Assembly (NCBI RefSeq): GCF_947495205.1
Contig: NZ_CANLXV010000009.1
Span: 65,243 to 129,242 of the forward strand
Reading direction: 5' to 3'
DNA length: 64,000 bases
Source of the DNA: an uncultured Polaribacter sp.
GTDB taxonomy: Bacteria; Bacteroidota; Bacteroidia; Flavobacteriales; Flavobacteriaceae
In this document: piece after piece, positions 1 to 8,297 of the stretch
Position numbering within the stretch: the first letter of the stretch is position 1
Layout: the number at the start of each line of letters is the position of its first letter
Translations under genes and position numbers: made by a program
Notes under the pieces: generated by a model
Seen by the model: the letters and a program-made list of their open reading frames with translations, nothing else
The model's database searches: none
Told to the model about the DNA's origin: nothing

Positions 1-2
1 TA

Positions 3-425
3 TATCCAACAAATAAAGAAAAAAGCACGGTATACTTCAATAATAAAAAACAAGAAACACCTAATGCTAAAATTATTAATAGGGCTTGGAATATTTTTAA
101 TAATGATTCTTTTTGGCTAGTTGCACCACATAAATTATTTGATAATGGCGCCATTAGAAGTATTGAGAAAAAAAATAATAAAACTGCGCTCTTAATTAAA
201 TACACAACTGGTGGCACAACTCCTGGAGACTCGTATTTATGGATTTTAGATGAAACGTATTTACCGATTGCTTATGAAATGACAGTGCCAAGCATGAAAA
301 TGAATGGTGTTTCTGCTACATGGCAAGATTGGATAACAACAGAAAGTGGAACGTTACTTCCAAAAAATCATACTTTTGCAAACGGTAGAAAATTAAGTAT
401 GGGAGAAGTTAAAGCATATAATTAA
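3..425 (+). CDS. C-terminal part of an unrecognised conserved protein (5' end outside window)
   Basis: An open frame enters from the left edge and stops at TAA 423-425. About 140 residues are visible. They are polar and aromatic with alternating hydrophobics (for example SFWLVAPHKLFD, GDSYLWILDETYLPIAYEM), which suggests a beta-rich, probably periplasmic or lipoprotein fold. The end resembles the C-terminus of outer-membrane-lipoprotein-like proteins of flavobacteria that carry a signal peptide, but no catalytic motif is visible and I cannot name the family. Its stop overlaps the next start (TAATG), so it is probably cotranscribed and translationally coupled with the permease downstream. Confidence 0.75.
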   Translation, partial: YPTNKEKSTVYFNNKKQETPNAKIINRAWNIFNNDSFWLVAPHKLFDNGAIRSIEKKNNKTALLIKYTTGGTTPGDSYLWILDETYLPIAYEMTVPSMKMNGVSATWQDWITTESGTLLPKNHTFANGRKLSMGEVKAYN

Positions 426-1507
426 TGACGGCGAAAACAATAGCAAACGGTATTTTAAGAGCACTGGCAATTCTGTTAGGAATTTTCCTTTTATGTTATT
501 TTTTATATACTATACAGTCTGTTATTATTTACATTGTAATTGCTGCAATTTTATCTTTAATTGCTAGACCTTTCATTTTATTTTTAAGAAATAAACTAAA
601 ATTCCCAAATACCTTAGCTGTTATAGTTTCTATGGTATTAATGCTTGGTTTTCTAACAGGTATTATTGGCTTATTTATCCCTTTAATTATAGAGCAAGGC
701 GAAAGTTTATCACTTTTACAAGTAGATGGTTTAGAATCTAATATTCAAAATATATTCAATCAAATTAATACTTATTTTTCTGCCAAAGGAATAAATATAT
801 TAAACGAACTTAAAAATATAGATTTTACCTCTCAATTTAAAGCAATACCAAATTTACTAAATACAGTTTTAGGCGCTGTTGGTACATTAAGTGTTGGCTT
901 ATTTTCTGTATTGTTTATTTCTTTTTTCTTTATGAAAGACAGTCAGTTGCTAAAAAAAGGTGTTTTAATATTGATGCCTAAGAACACAGAAACTAGATTT
1001 TCTAAATCTTTAGAAACCATTAATAATTTATTGTCTAGATATTTTATTGGTTTAATATTGCAAATAACAATATTGTTTATTTTTTACACCATAATTTTAT
1101 TAATTTTCGGAATAAATAATGCCATTGTAATTGCATTTTTATGTGCTTTATTAAATTTAATCCCTTATATAGGTCCCTTAATAGGAGCTTTTATAATGTT
1201 TGTATTATCTATGACTAGTAATATTACACAAGATTTTCAAACAGAAATATTACCAACAACTATTTATGTAATGATCGGTTATTTTATTGCCCAATTGGTA
1301 GATAATTTTGCTAGCCAACCCATTATTTTTTCTAAAACCACAAAATCACATCCGTTAGAAATATTTTTAGTTATTATTATTGGTGGTTTATTATTTGGCA
1401 TTACAGGAATGATAACTGCTGTGCCTTTATACACTGCTTTAAAAGTAATTTTAAAAGAATTTTTAGCAGAAAATAAAATTGTAAAATCGTTAACAAAAGA
1501 CTTATAA
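425..1507 (+). CDS. AI-2E family transporter (PerM/YdiK-type membrane protein)
   Basis: 360 residues, the usual family length. It has two N-terminal membrane helices (about residues 12-50), another near 62-90, a soluble central segment (about 95-140), and a hydrophobic C-terminal half with the family hallmark GLLFGITGMITAVPLY near residue 325. Members are multispanning permeases; some export autoinducer-2 and others act as Na+/H+ antiporters, so the substrate is unknown here. The ATG overlaps the stop of the preceding gene by one base (TAATG), which decides the start. The next gene follows after 6 bp. Confidence 0.9.
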   Translation: MTAKTIANGILRALAILLGIFLLCYFLYTIQSVIIYIVIAAILSLIARPFILFLRNKLKFPNTLAVIVSMVLMLGFLTGIIGLFIPLIIEQGESLSLLQVDGLESNIQNIFNQINTYFSAKGINILNELKNIDFTSQFKAIPNLLNTVLGAVGTLSVGLFSVLFISFFFMKDSQLLKKGVLILMPKNTETRFSKSLETINNLLSRYFIGLILQITILFIFYTIILLIFGINNAIVIAFLCALLNLIPYIGPLIGAFIMFVLSMTSNITQDFQTEILPTTIYVMIGYFIAQLVDNFASQPIIFSKTTKSHPLEIFLVIIIGGLLFGITGMITAVPLYTALKVILKEFLAENKIVKSLTKDL

Positions 1508-1513
1508 TTCCTA

Positions 1514-2692
1514 TTGAATTTAGCCATACTCAATCCAGAAGTTCAGCAATTTATTGCAGAAAATTTAAAAACAGAAATTACAAAGCTAATTTTAAAAGGA
1601 ACTCCTTTTAAAGAAATTACCATACAGGAATTGGCAAATCAAATTATTGCCAAACAAAAATCTGAAAAGAAATTACCTACTTGGTTTGCAAGTAAAAATA
1701 TCTATTACCCACCAAAAGTAAGTATAGAGCAAACTTCATCAGAAATTACAGCAAAGTATAAAGCTAGTTTAATTTCTGGTGATAAAATTATAGATATTAC
1801 TGGAGGGTTTGGGGTAGATTGCCTATATTTTTCTAAACATTTTAAAGAAGTAATTCATTGTGAAATTAATAGTGAATTATCAACAATTGTAAACCACAAC
1901 TACAGGCAATTAAACAATCAAAATATTAAAACCATTGCTGTAAATGGTGCAAATTATTTAAAAGAAACCAAGTGTTTTTTTGATTGCATTTATATTGATC
2001 CTTCTAGAAGAGATGAAGTAAAAGGAAAAGTATTTTTACTAAAAGACTGTTTACCATACATAACTCCAAAAATTGACTTTCTTTTTACCAAAACCAATAC
2101 AATTCTGGTAAAAACATCTCCAATTTTAGACATTACACAAACTATAGGAGAACTTAAAAATGTAAAAGAAATTCATATTATAGCCGTTAATAATGAAGTA
2201 AAAGAATTATTATTTCTTTTAGAAAAAGATTTTGAAAATAAAATACAAATAAAAACAATAAACCTAAAAAAGGGAATTAAAGAATTTTTTAAATTTAATT
2301 ATAAAGAAACAAACTATTCTAAATATGAAATGCCACTCTCCTATTTATATGAGCCTAATGCAGCTATATTAAAGTCTGGTGGTTTTCATCAAATAACAAA
2401 ACACTTTAATGTTTTTAAACTACAAGAACATGCACATTTGTATACATCAGAAAATTTAGAAACATTTCCTGGTAGAGTATTTAAAATAAACCACATATTG
2501 GCTTATGATAAAAAGTTACTTAAAAAACTAATACCCAACAACAAAGCCAATATTACTACAAGAAACTTTCCAAAAACAGTAGCTCAAATTAGAAAAGAAA
2601 CTAAAATTAAAGAAGGTGGTAATCTATTTATCTTCTGCACTACTAACAAAAAAAACAAACTAACTGTACTGATTACCAGTAAAATAAAATAG
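1514..2692 (+). CDS. THUMP-like class I SAM-dependent methyltransferase
   Basis: 392 residues. A Rossmann methyltransferase core is visible: SAM-binding motif I DITGGFGVDCLYF (about residue 94), the acidic end of strand 2 HCEIN, and a catalytic-loop motif CIYIDPSRRD (about residue 155), the D-P-x-R variant of the DPPY motif. The C-terminal 100 residues fit the THUMP-like domain that follows such cores in Bacteroidota. The substrate is probably RNA, by inference. The start is TTG at 1514: there is no in-frame ATG before the core, and this start lies 6 bp behind the permease stop, suggesting one transcript. Confidence 0.85.
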   Translation: MNLAILNPEVQQFIAENLKTEITKLILKGTPFKEITIQELANQIIAKQKSEKKLPTWFASKNIYYPPKVSIEQTSSEITAKYKASLISGDKIIDITGGFGVDCLYFSKHFKEVIHCEINSELSTIVNHNYRQLNNQNIKTIAVNGANYLKETKCFFDCIYIDPSRRDEVKGKVFLLKDCLPYITPKIDFLFTKTNTILVKTSPILDITQTIGELKNVKEIHIIAVNNEVKELLFLLEKDFENKIQIKTINLKKGIKEFFKFNYKETNYSKYEMPLSYLYEPNAAILKSGGFHQITKHFNVFKLQEHAHLYTSENLETFPGRVFKINHILAYDKKLLKKLIPNNKANITTRNFPKTVAQIRKETKIKEGGNLFIFCTTNKKNKLTVLITSKIK

Positions 2693-2704
2693 AAACCAAA
2701 TAGA

Positions 2705-2737
2705 TTGTTAATAACTTTTATAGAAAAATGTTAATAA
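2705..2737 (-). promoter_or_regulatory. Pair of TTATTAACA boxes upstream of fdhD
   Basis: Two copies of the 9-mer, both on the minus strand (read as TGTTAATAA on plus), at 2706-2714 and 2729-2737, 23 bp start to start. The first extends to the full 10-mer TTGTTAATAA. The same 9-mer occurs before the HU gene and in the 47.2-47.6 kb gap. A protein-binding operator is inference. Confidence 0.4.
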
Positions 2738-2768
2738 CTAAAATATATTTTTTCTAAGGGTTACAGAT

Positions 2769-2808
2769 AATAAAGTTTAGCTTTGAAACACTTGAGTGTT
2801 ACTTTATT
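2769..2808 (+). other. Bulged RNA hairpin in the THUMP-methyltransferase/fdhD intergenic region
   Basis: An outer stem AATAAAGT (2769-2776) pairs with ACTTTATT (2801-2808), and an inner stem AACAC (2787-2791) pairs with GTGTT (2796-2800) over a TTGA tetraloop. Ten bases bulge on the 5' side. It lies 22 bp before a second, terminator-like hairpin. It may be part of the methyltransferase 3' end or of an fdhD leader; no known riboswitch class is recognised. Confidence 0.4.
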
Positions 2809-2822
2809 AGGGGTAAGAAACA

Positions 2823-2885
2823 CTTAATAAAAAGTCTTAGATGTATTTCTAAGACTTTTGTTCTTATTAAGCTATCACTTTTTTT
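2823..2885 (+). terminator. Intrinsic terminator or attenuator before fdhD
   Basis: A long hairpin is visible: CTTAATA (2823-2829) pairs with TATTAAG (2865-2871), and AAAAGTCTTAG (2830-2840) pairs perfectly with CTAAGACTTTT (2849-2859) over an 8-base loop, with a 5-base bulge between stems. A run of seven or more T follows at 2878-2885. It either ends the upstream operon or attenuates entry into fdhD, whose ATG is 42 bp past the stem. Confidence 0.6.
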
Positions 2886-2913
2886 ATTAAGTTTGTAGTA
2901 AAGCCATTTGTAA

Positions 2914-3705
2914 ATGCAAACTAATACCTACCAAGCCATAAAAATTAAAAACACAATTTTAAACAAAATTGATGATTTTTTGGTGGTAGAAGCTCCGTTG
3001 CAAATAAACATCAACAAAAAACCTTACACAGTTGTTATGCGCACGCCAAAAAGTGACAAAGAACTGGTAAGAGGCCTTTTATACGCAGAAGATATCTTAA
3101 AAAAAAAATCTTCATTTTACTTTAAAATTATTGAAGAAAAAAATAATGTTCCAACCATTATTAATGTAACAATCGCAGAAAATAATTTAGGAAAAGGTTA
3201 TTTAAATAAAAGAACACTTTTATCTGTTTCTTCTTGTGGTATTTGTGGCAAAACAGCACTAAAAGACATTAAAGTAAGTGGTAAAAAACTAGCACCAGAA
3301 AAAATAGTAGATGCTGTGCATATTTATAAAATGTTTATTCAACTAAAAAAGTACCAAGAAACATTTTTAAAAACAGGTGGTAGTCATGCTGCTGGCCTTT
3401 TTAGCGCAACTTATACATTATTAAGTATTAAAGAAGATATTGGCAGACATAATGCCGTAGATAAGGCTATTGGAGATTTACTTTTAACCGAACAACTAAA
3501 CCAAGCCAAATATTTATTAGTAAGTGGTAGAGTATCTTATGAAATTGTAACCAAAGCTTTTATTGCCAAAATACCTGTAATAATAGCAGTTTCTGCGTGT
3601 TCATCTTTAGCTGTAGATTTTGCAAAAGAATTTGGTATTTGTTTAATTGGTTTTACTAGAGCACAAAAAATGACAATCTATTCGAATCCTGAATATTTAA
3701 AATAA
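2914..3705 (+). CDS. fdhD: Formate dehydrogenase accessory sulfurtransferase FdhD
   Basis: 263 residues, normal FdhD length. FdhD carries sulfur from a cysteine desulfurase to the molybdenum cofactor of formate dehydrogenases. The essential CxxC loop is present as SSCGICGK with C108 and C111. The C-terminal cofactor-binding part (SGRVSYEIVTKAF, then AVSACSSLAVDFA) is also conserved. It lies 5 bp before a molybdopterin oxidoreductase, which is its expected client. A desulfurase that could feed it is encoded at 21758-22897, but that link is inference. Confidence 0.94.
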   Translation: MQTNTYQAIKIKNTILNKIDDFLVVEAPLQININKKPYTVVMRTPKSDKELVRGLLYAEDILKKKSSFYFKIIEEKNNVPTIINVTIAENNLGKGYLNKRTLLSVSSCGICGKTALKDIKVSGKKLAPEKIVDAVHIYKMFIQLKKYQETFLKTGGSHAAGLFSATYTLLSIKEDIGRHNAVDKAIGDLLLTEQLNQAKYLLVSGRVSYEIVTKAFIAKIPVIIAVSACSSLAVDFAKEFGICLIGFTRAQKMTIYSNPEYLK

Positions 3706-3710
3706 GCGTT

Positions 3711-6002
3711 ATGAAAAACAAAACAAATGCAACATCAGCAGAAAAATTAACAGGAATTGAATTGACAAAAATCCCAACTTCTGCCGTTGGTGCAAAAGCT
3801 ATAAAATCTGCATTAGTAAATATAAATAAAGAGGTAGGCTTTGTAAAAGGAATTAAGTTGTTAAAAAACTTGAATCAGAAATATGGTTTTGATTGCCCAG
3901 GTTGTGCGTGGCCAGATCCTGATGCTAAGCGTGCTTTTTTAGCAGAATATTGCGAAAATGGCGCAAAAGCAGTTGCAGAAGAAGCTACAAAAAACAAAGT
4001 TTCTCCCTTATTTTTTGCAACACATTCTGTACAAGAACTTTCTAAATTATCTGATTATGAAATTGGTAAAAGTGGTCGCATAACACAACCTATGTTTTTG
4101 CCTGAAGGAAAAGACAATTATGAAGAAATTTCTTGGAAAAGTGCTTTTGAATTAATTGGCAAAGAACTAAATAATTTAAACACACCAGATGAAGCCATAT
4201 TTTACACTTCTGGCAGAACTAGTAATGAAGCCGCATTTCTTTACCAACTTTTTGTAAGACAATTTGGTACCAACAATTTACCAGATTGCTCTAATATGTG
4301 TCATGAATCTAGTGGAGCTGCCTTAACCGAAACTTTAGGAATTGGAAAAGGCTCTGTTACCTTAGATGACTTTAATTATGCCGATTTGGTTATTGTAATT
4401 GGGCAAAATCCAGGAACAAACCATCCAAGAATGTTAAGCGCTTTAAGTGAAACCAAAAAAAATGGTGGTAAAATAATTACCATAAATCCATTGCCAGAAG
4501 TTGGTTTACTAAATTTTAAAGATCCTCAAAACCCTTTAAAATGGATTGGAAAAGGACAGGATTTAACAGATTTATTTTTACAAGTAAAAATTAATGGAGA
4601 TGTTGCCCTTTTAAAAATCATATTAAAACTGATGAAATTAGAAGAAATGGCAAATCCTGGTGCTGTTTTTAATCATGATTTTATTAAAAATAAGACTGCT
4701 GGTTTAGAAGAAATGCTTTTAGATTTAGATAATTTTTCTATTGAAGAGTTATTGCCACAAACTGGTCTTTCTTTAGAGATTATTCAAGAAGCAACAGAAA
4801 TGATTATCAATAATGATAAAATTATTTTTTGTTGGGCAATGGGTTTAACACAACATAAAAACTCTGTAGATAACATTAGAGAGTTGGTAAATATTTTATT
4901 GTTAAAAGGAAGTATTGGTAAAAAAGGCGCAGGTACTTGTCCTGTTCGTGGTCATTCTAATGTGCAAGGCGATAGAACTATGGGGATTTGGGAAAAAATG
5001 CCAGATTCTTTTTTAGACAAATTAGATAAAGAGTTTAATTTTTCTTCTCCAAGAAAACATGGTTTAGATGTGGTAAATTCTATAAAAGCAATGCATCAAA
5101 AAAAAGCAAAAGTATTTTTTGGTTTGGGTGGCAACTTTATTTCTGCTACACCAGATACAACATATACCGCAGAAGCTTTAAAAAACTGTAATTTAACCGT
5201 TCATGTTTCTACCAAACTAAATAGAAGTCATTTAATTACTGGTAAAAAAGCTTTAATTTTACCTTGTTTAGGACGCTCAGAGAAAGATTACCAAAGTTCT
5301 GGAGAACAATTTATTTCTGTAGAAAACTCAATGGGAGTTGTGCATAAATCTCAAGGACATTTAAATCCACATTCAAAAGATTTACTTAGTGAGCCTGCAA
5401 TAATTGCTGGCTTAGCAAATGCTACTTTAAAAAATTCAACAGTAAATTGGACTGAGTTAATTTCTAATTATGACAAAATTAGAGCTCAAATTGCCAAAAT
5501 TATTCCAGGTTTCGAAAAATATAATCAAAAAATAAGGCAAAATGGTGGTTTTTATTTACCTAACAATGCAAGAAATAACAACTTTTCTCCTACCAAAACA
5601 GGAAAAGCCAATTTTACTTTAAACAAGCCTTCAGAAATAAAACTAAATGAGCATCAATTTATAATGATGACTATTAGAAGCCACGACCAATACAATACAA
5701 CTATATATGGTTTAGATGATAGATACAGAGGTGTTTTAAATGAAAGACGCATTATCTTTATGAATAGAAAAGACATGGAAAAATCTAACTTCAAAAGCTT
5801 AGATTTAGTAGATTTAAGCAGTCATTTTAATACTGAAAAAAGAATGGCAAAAGGGTTTTTAGTTGTACCCTACAATATTCCAGAAAAATGTACTGCAACT
5901 TATTTTCCAGAAGCAAATGTTTTAGTTCCCATAAAAAGTGTAGCGCATACAAGTAACACACCAGCCTCTAAAACTGTTATTATTACTATTGAAAAAAGAT
6001 AA
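3711..6002 (+). CDS. FdhF/YdeP family molybdopterin-dependent oxidoreductase
   Basis: 763 residues, the normal length for this formate-dehydrogenase-like branch. It has the N-terminal CPGCAWP motif (C62, C65) typical of YdeP relatives, the molybdopterin core with NMCHESSGAAL (C197, at the position where formate dehydrogenases carry a Mo-ligating Cys/Sec), VIGQNPGTNHPRM, and CPVRGHSNVQGDR. The C-terminal dinucleotide-binding domain includes RSHDQYNTTIYG. There is no classical four-cysteine N-terminal [4Fe-4S] site. The genuine substrate of this branch is not settled; formate oxidation is possible but not proven. It is cotranscribed with fdhD. Confidence 0.9.
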   Translation: MKNKTNATSAEKLTGIELTKIPTSAVGAKAIKSALVNINKEVGFVKGIKLLKNLNQKYGFDCPGCAWPDPDAKRAFLAEYCENGAKAVAEEATKNKVSPLFFATHSVQELSKLSDYEIGKSGRITQPMFLPEGKDNYEEISWKSAFELIGKELNNLNTPDEAIFYTSGRTSNEAAFLYQLFVRQFGTNNLPDCSNMCHESSGAALTETLGIGKGSVTLDDFNYADLVIVIGQNPGTNHPRMLSALSETKKNGGKIITINPLPEVGLLNFKDPQNPLKWIGKGQDLTDLFLQVKINGDVALLKIILKLMKLEEMANPGAVFNHDFIKNKTAGLEEMLLDLDNFSIEELLPQTGLSLEIIQEATEMIINNDKIIFCWAMGLTQHKNSVDNIRELVNILLLKGSIGKKGAGTCPVRGHSNVQGDRTMGIWEKMPDSFLDKLDKEFNFSSPRKHGLDVVNSIKAMHQKKAKVFFGLGGNFISATPDTTYTAEALKNCNLTVHVSTKLNRSHLITGKKALILPCLGRSEKDYQSSGEQFISVENSMGVVHKSQGHLNPHSKDLLSEPAIIAGLANATLKNSTVNWTELISNYDKIRAQIAKIIPGFEKYNQKIRQNGGFYLPNNARNNNFSPTKTGKANFTLNKPSEIKLNEHQFIMMTIRSHDQYNTTIYGLDDRYRGVLNERRIIFMNRKDMEKSNFKSLDLVDLSSHFNTEKRMAKGFLVVPYNIPEKCTATYFPEANVLVPIKSVAHTSNTPASKTVIITIEKR

Positions 6003-6004
6003 TT

Positions 6005-6012
6005 TATATTTG
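6005..6012 (+). promoter_or_regulatory. TATATTTG -7 promoter element for the glycine-rich protein gene
   Basis: An exact match to the Bacteroidota -7 consensus TANNTTTG, 23 bp before the ATG at 6036 and just behind the oxidoreductase stop. It suggests that the downstream gene can be transcribed separately. Confidence 0.5.
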
Positions 6013-6035
6013 CAAAATATTTTATACATAAACTC

Positions 6036-7580
6036 ATGGTTACAAAGTACTTTTATATTCTTTTACTTATTTTTTCTAGCTGTAACTTAATTGCTCAGGA
6101 CAAAAATATTCCACAGAAATTGAAACAAAAAGGCTTTGCAAAAATAGATTACTTATCTATAGTAATGCCAGAGGTAGAAATTCCAAATGAACCAAACATG
6201 GGTTTTTCTGGAATACATTATAACATTCTTTTAAACAAGTCTTTTTATACAGGTTTAGGTATTTATGGCTCTGTTACAGGAAAAAGAGGTGGTTTTTTTA
6301 CACTTGGCTTAAATGCTGGCTACAAAAAGTTTATTTCAGAAAAATTTTATTTAGATACAGGCTTTCATTTTGGTGGTGGAGGTGGTGCAGGAGCAAAAGA
6401 TGGAGGAGGAGCTTTTATATTACCACATTTTAATTTAGGTTACGATTTTAAATATTTTTCTCTAAATACAGGCTACAGTTACGTTAATTTTTTTGATGAG
6501 GGTTTAATAAAAGGCAGTCAAATAAATGTAGCTATAGAGATTCCTTTAAATTATGATTATGCTGAAAACCAAGCATTAGAAAAAACGTATTCAATTCAAC
6601 AATTAAGAAATTCTTCTTGGAATCAGAAAAGTAAAACCAATGCTTTAATGTTACATTTAAACAATTTATATGCAACAAGAGCAATCCCTAATAAAGAAGA
6701 AATCATACAAGGCAAAACAATACGTCTTGCTGGTTTTGAATTTGCAAACTATTTTACAGACAATTGGTTTGCTTTTGTAAAAGTAGATGGCGCTTATAGC
6801 GGAATTAGAGCTGGCTTTATGGATGTATTTTTAGGAGGTGGTTATCACTTTAGCTTTAATAAAAGAAGAACAAATATTCTAGGTAAATTTAGTATTGGTG
6901 CAGCTGGTGGTGGTGGTGTAGATTCTGATGGCGGTTTTATGATTTCTCCTGATATTTCTATTGAACAAAAACTTTTTGACCATACTTTTATATCAATTAA
7001 CAAAGGATACGTTTTAACTCCTAGTAAAGATTTTACAGCATCTTCTTACGGTATTGGCTTAAAGTATTATTTAGACAGAAATGGAGCAATTACTACAAAT
7101 GAAAATAAAACTTTTAACAGTGGAATTTTTAAAGGAGTAGATTTTATTTTAAAACAAGATTGGTATTTTGATGCAAAACGAATAGAAAACCCAACAGAAG
7201 ACATGCATCAAATATCTTTGCAAATAAATTTTGATATCAATAAATACCTATACATTGCAGGACAAACTTCTTTTGCAAATTTTGGCAATGCAGGTGCTTA
7301 TGGAGAAGGTTTAATTGGTCTAGGTTTTAAATCTAAAAATATTATAGGTATAAACACCCGTTTATTCACACAACTTCTTGCAGGTGCAGCTGGTGGTGGT
7401 AATATTAGCACAGGTCAAGGCTTAATTATAAAACCTAGCTTAGGCTTTGAATATCAAGTAAATAAAACATTAAAACTACGAAGTGCTTTAGGATATGTAA
7501 AAGCAAAAGGAGGCACATTAGGTAGTACATTTTTAAATTTAGGAATAAATTATAATTTTTCCTTTTTAAATATGAAATAA
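6036..7580 (+). CDS. Secreted barrel-like protein with three glycine-rich modules, unknown function
   Basis: 514 residues with an N-terminal signal sequence (hydrophobic to about residue 18, then NLIAQD). The rest is rich in alternating aromatic and hydrophobic residues with a final NLGINYNFSF, as in outer-membrane beta-barrels. One pattern occurs three times, at about 113-142, 287-316 and 449-475: a run of Gly/Ala, a polar insert, Gly-Gly or Gly-Gln-Gly, then hydrophobics with Pro (GGGGGAGAKDGGG, GAAGGGGVDSDGG, GAAGGGNISTGQG). The spacing is about 165-175 residues, so an internal triplication is likely. I do not recognise the family. It has its own promoter but follows the oxidoreductase by 33 bp. 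Confidence 0.75.
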   Translation: MVTKYFYILLLIFSSCNLIAQDKNIPQKLKQKGFAKIDYLSIVMPEVEIPNEPNMGFSGIHYNILLNKSFYTGLGIYGSVTGKRGGFFTLGLNAGYKKFISEKFYLDTGFHFGGGGGAGAKDGGGAFILPHFNLGYDFKYFSLNTGYSYVNFFDEGLIKGSQINVAIEIPLNYDYAENQALEKTYSIQQLRNSSWNQKSKTNALMLHLNNLYATRAIPNKEEIIQGKTIRLAGFEFANYFTDNWFAFVKVDGAYSGIRAGFMDVFLGGGYHFSFNKRRTNILGKFSIGAAGGGGVDSDGGFMISPDISIEQKLFDHTFISINKGYVLTPSKDFTASSYGIGLKYYLDRNGAITTNENKTFNSGIFKGVDFILKQDWYFDAKRIENPTEDMHQISLQINFDINKYLYIAGQTSFANFGNAGAYGEGLIGLGFKSKNIIGINTRLFTQLLAGAAGGGNISTGQGLIIKPSLGFEYQVNKTLKLRSALGYVKAKGGTLGSTFLNLGINYNFSFLNMK

Positions 7581-7587
7581 ATTTTAT

Positions 7588-7822
7588 TATCTTTGTAATG
7601 TTATTTAATTATACTCCCTATAGTTAAAATTTATAATAAGTTGGAAATTGTTTAACCCTAAAAACATTTCTTGTTATAATACAATTTAAAGTTCCCTACT
7701 TTACAAAATGTATTTTTTTTCGCTATTATGTAATAGCTTAGAAAAGCAGAATTTATCCCTATATAATTTAATTCTGAGTTAGTATAATAATAGTTTTTAT
7801 TAATTTTTAAAAATTATTTATT
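7588..7822 (+). promoter_or_regulatory. Candidate promoter TATCTTTG and long untranslated leader
   Basis: TATCTTTG at 7588-7595 matches TANNTTTG, and no reading frame of note lies between it and the ATG at 7823. If used, the small lipoprotein mRNA would have a leader of about 220 bases, much longer than others in the window. The stretch is AT-rich; I see no strong stem. Confidence 0.3.
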
Positions 7823-8086
7823 ATGAGAAAAGTATGTATTGCCTTGGCATTTTTAGGTTTAACATTAGTTGGCTGTCAACCGGTAAAAACAGAGTTAGCA
7901 CATTATGAATCAAATAAAGCTGCTGTAGAGAAAGAGTTCCCAAATTACCATATAACCTCTTTTAGACAATTCAGTTATATATTTCAGGTTTCTAACCCAG
8001 AACATGTAATTGCAGTAACCCTAAAAGACGCGAAAATTATGAAAAAAGATACTTTAAAAGTATTTTCACAAGTTACAAAAAGATAA
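7823..8086 (+). CDS. Small lipoprotein of unknown function
   Basis: 87 residues. The N-terminus is a lipoprotein signal: two basic residues, a hydrophobic stretch, and a lipobox LTLVGC with C18. The mature part of about 70 residues has no recognisable motif; it is mixed alpha/beta-looking with a short aromatic segment (FRQFSYIFQVSN). It stands alone between a long leader and two downstream hairpins, so it is probably monocistronic. Membrane anchoring is well supported by the signal; function is unknown. Confidence 0.75.
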   Translation: MRKVCIALAFLGLTLVGCQPVKTELAHYESNKAAVEKEFPNYHITSFRQFSYIFQVSNPEHVIAVTLKDAKIMKKDTLKVFSQVTKR

Positions 8087-8111
8087 CTACTCCCCAAAAG
8101 CAGTTTGTAAA

Positions 8112-8164
8112 TTCGTTTATTATTTAAACGAAATAAGAGTGTCTTTTAATTAAGATACTCTTTT
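8112..8164 (+). terminator. Two tandem hairpins; the second is a likely intrinsic terminator
   Basis: TTCGTTTA (8112-8119) pairs perfectly with TAAACGAA (8125-8132). It is followed by AAGAGTGTCTT (8135-8145) pairing with AAGATACTCTT (8152-8162) with one G-U, then TTTT. This arrangement ends the small lipoprotein transcript. The 8165-8297 remainder holds only a doubtful 35-codon frame. Confidence 0.65.
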
Positions 8165-8297
8165 ACTATGTACACTTTAATCAATGGAAATTTAGAAGGA
8201 TTGATATTGGTTGGTTTTACCTTTGGATGGAAACACTTTATTTACTTTTTAAACAACTATTTTAATTGCTTTTAAAATAAATTAGAATGTATTTAAA

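Noticed and set aside
8168-8275. A 35-codon frame (MYTLINGNLEG...) behind the lipoprotein terminator
   Set aside because: It starts directly after the terminator with no promoter box, and nothing supports translation. It cannot be excluded as a mini-protein.
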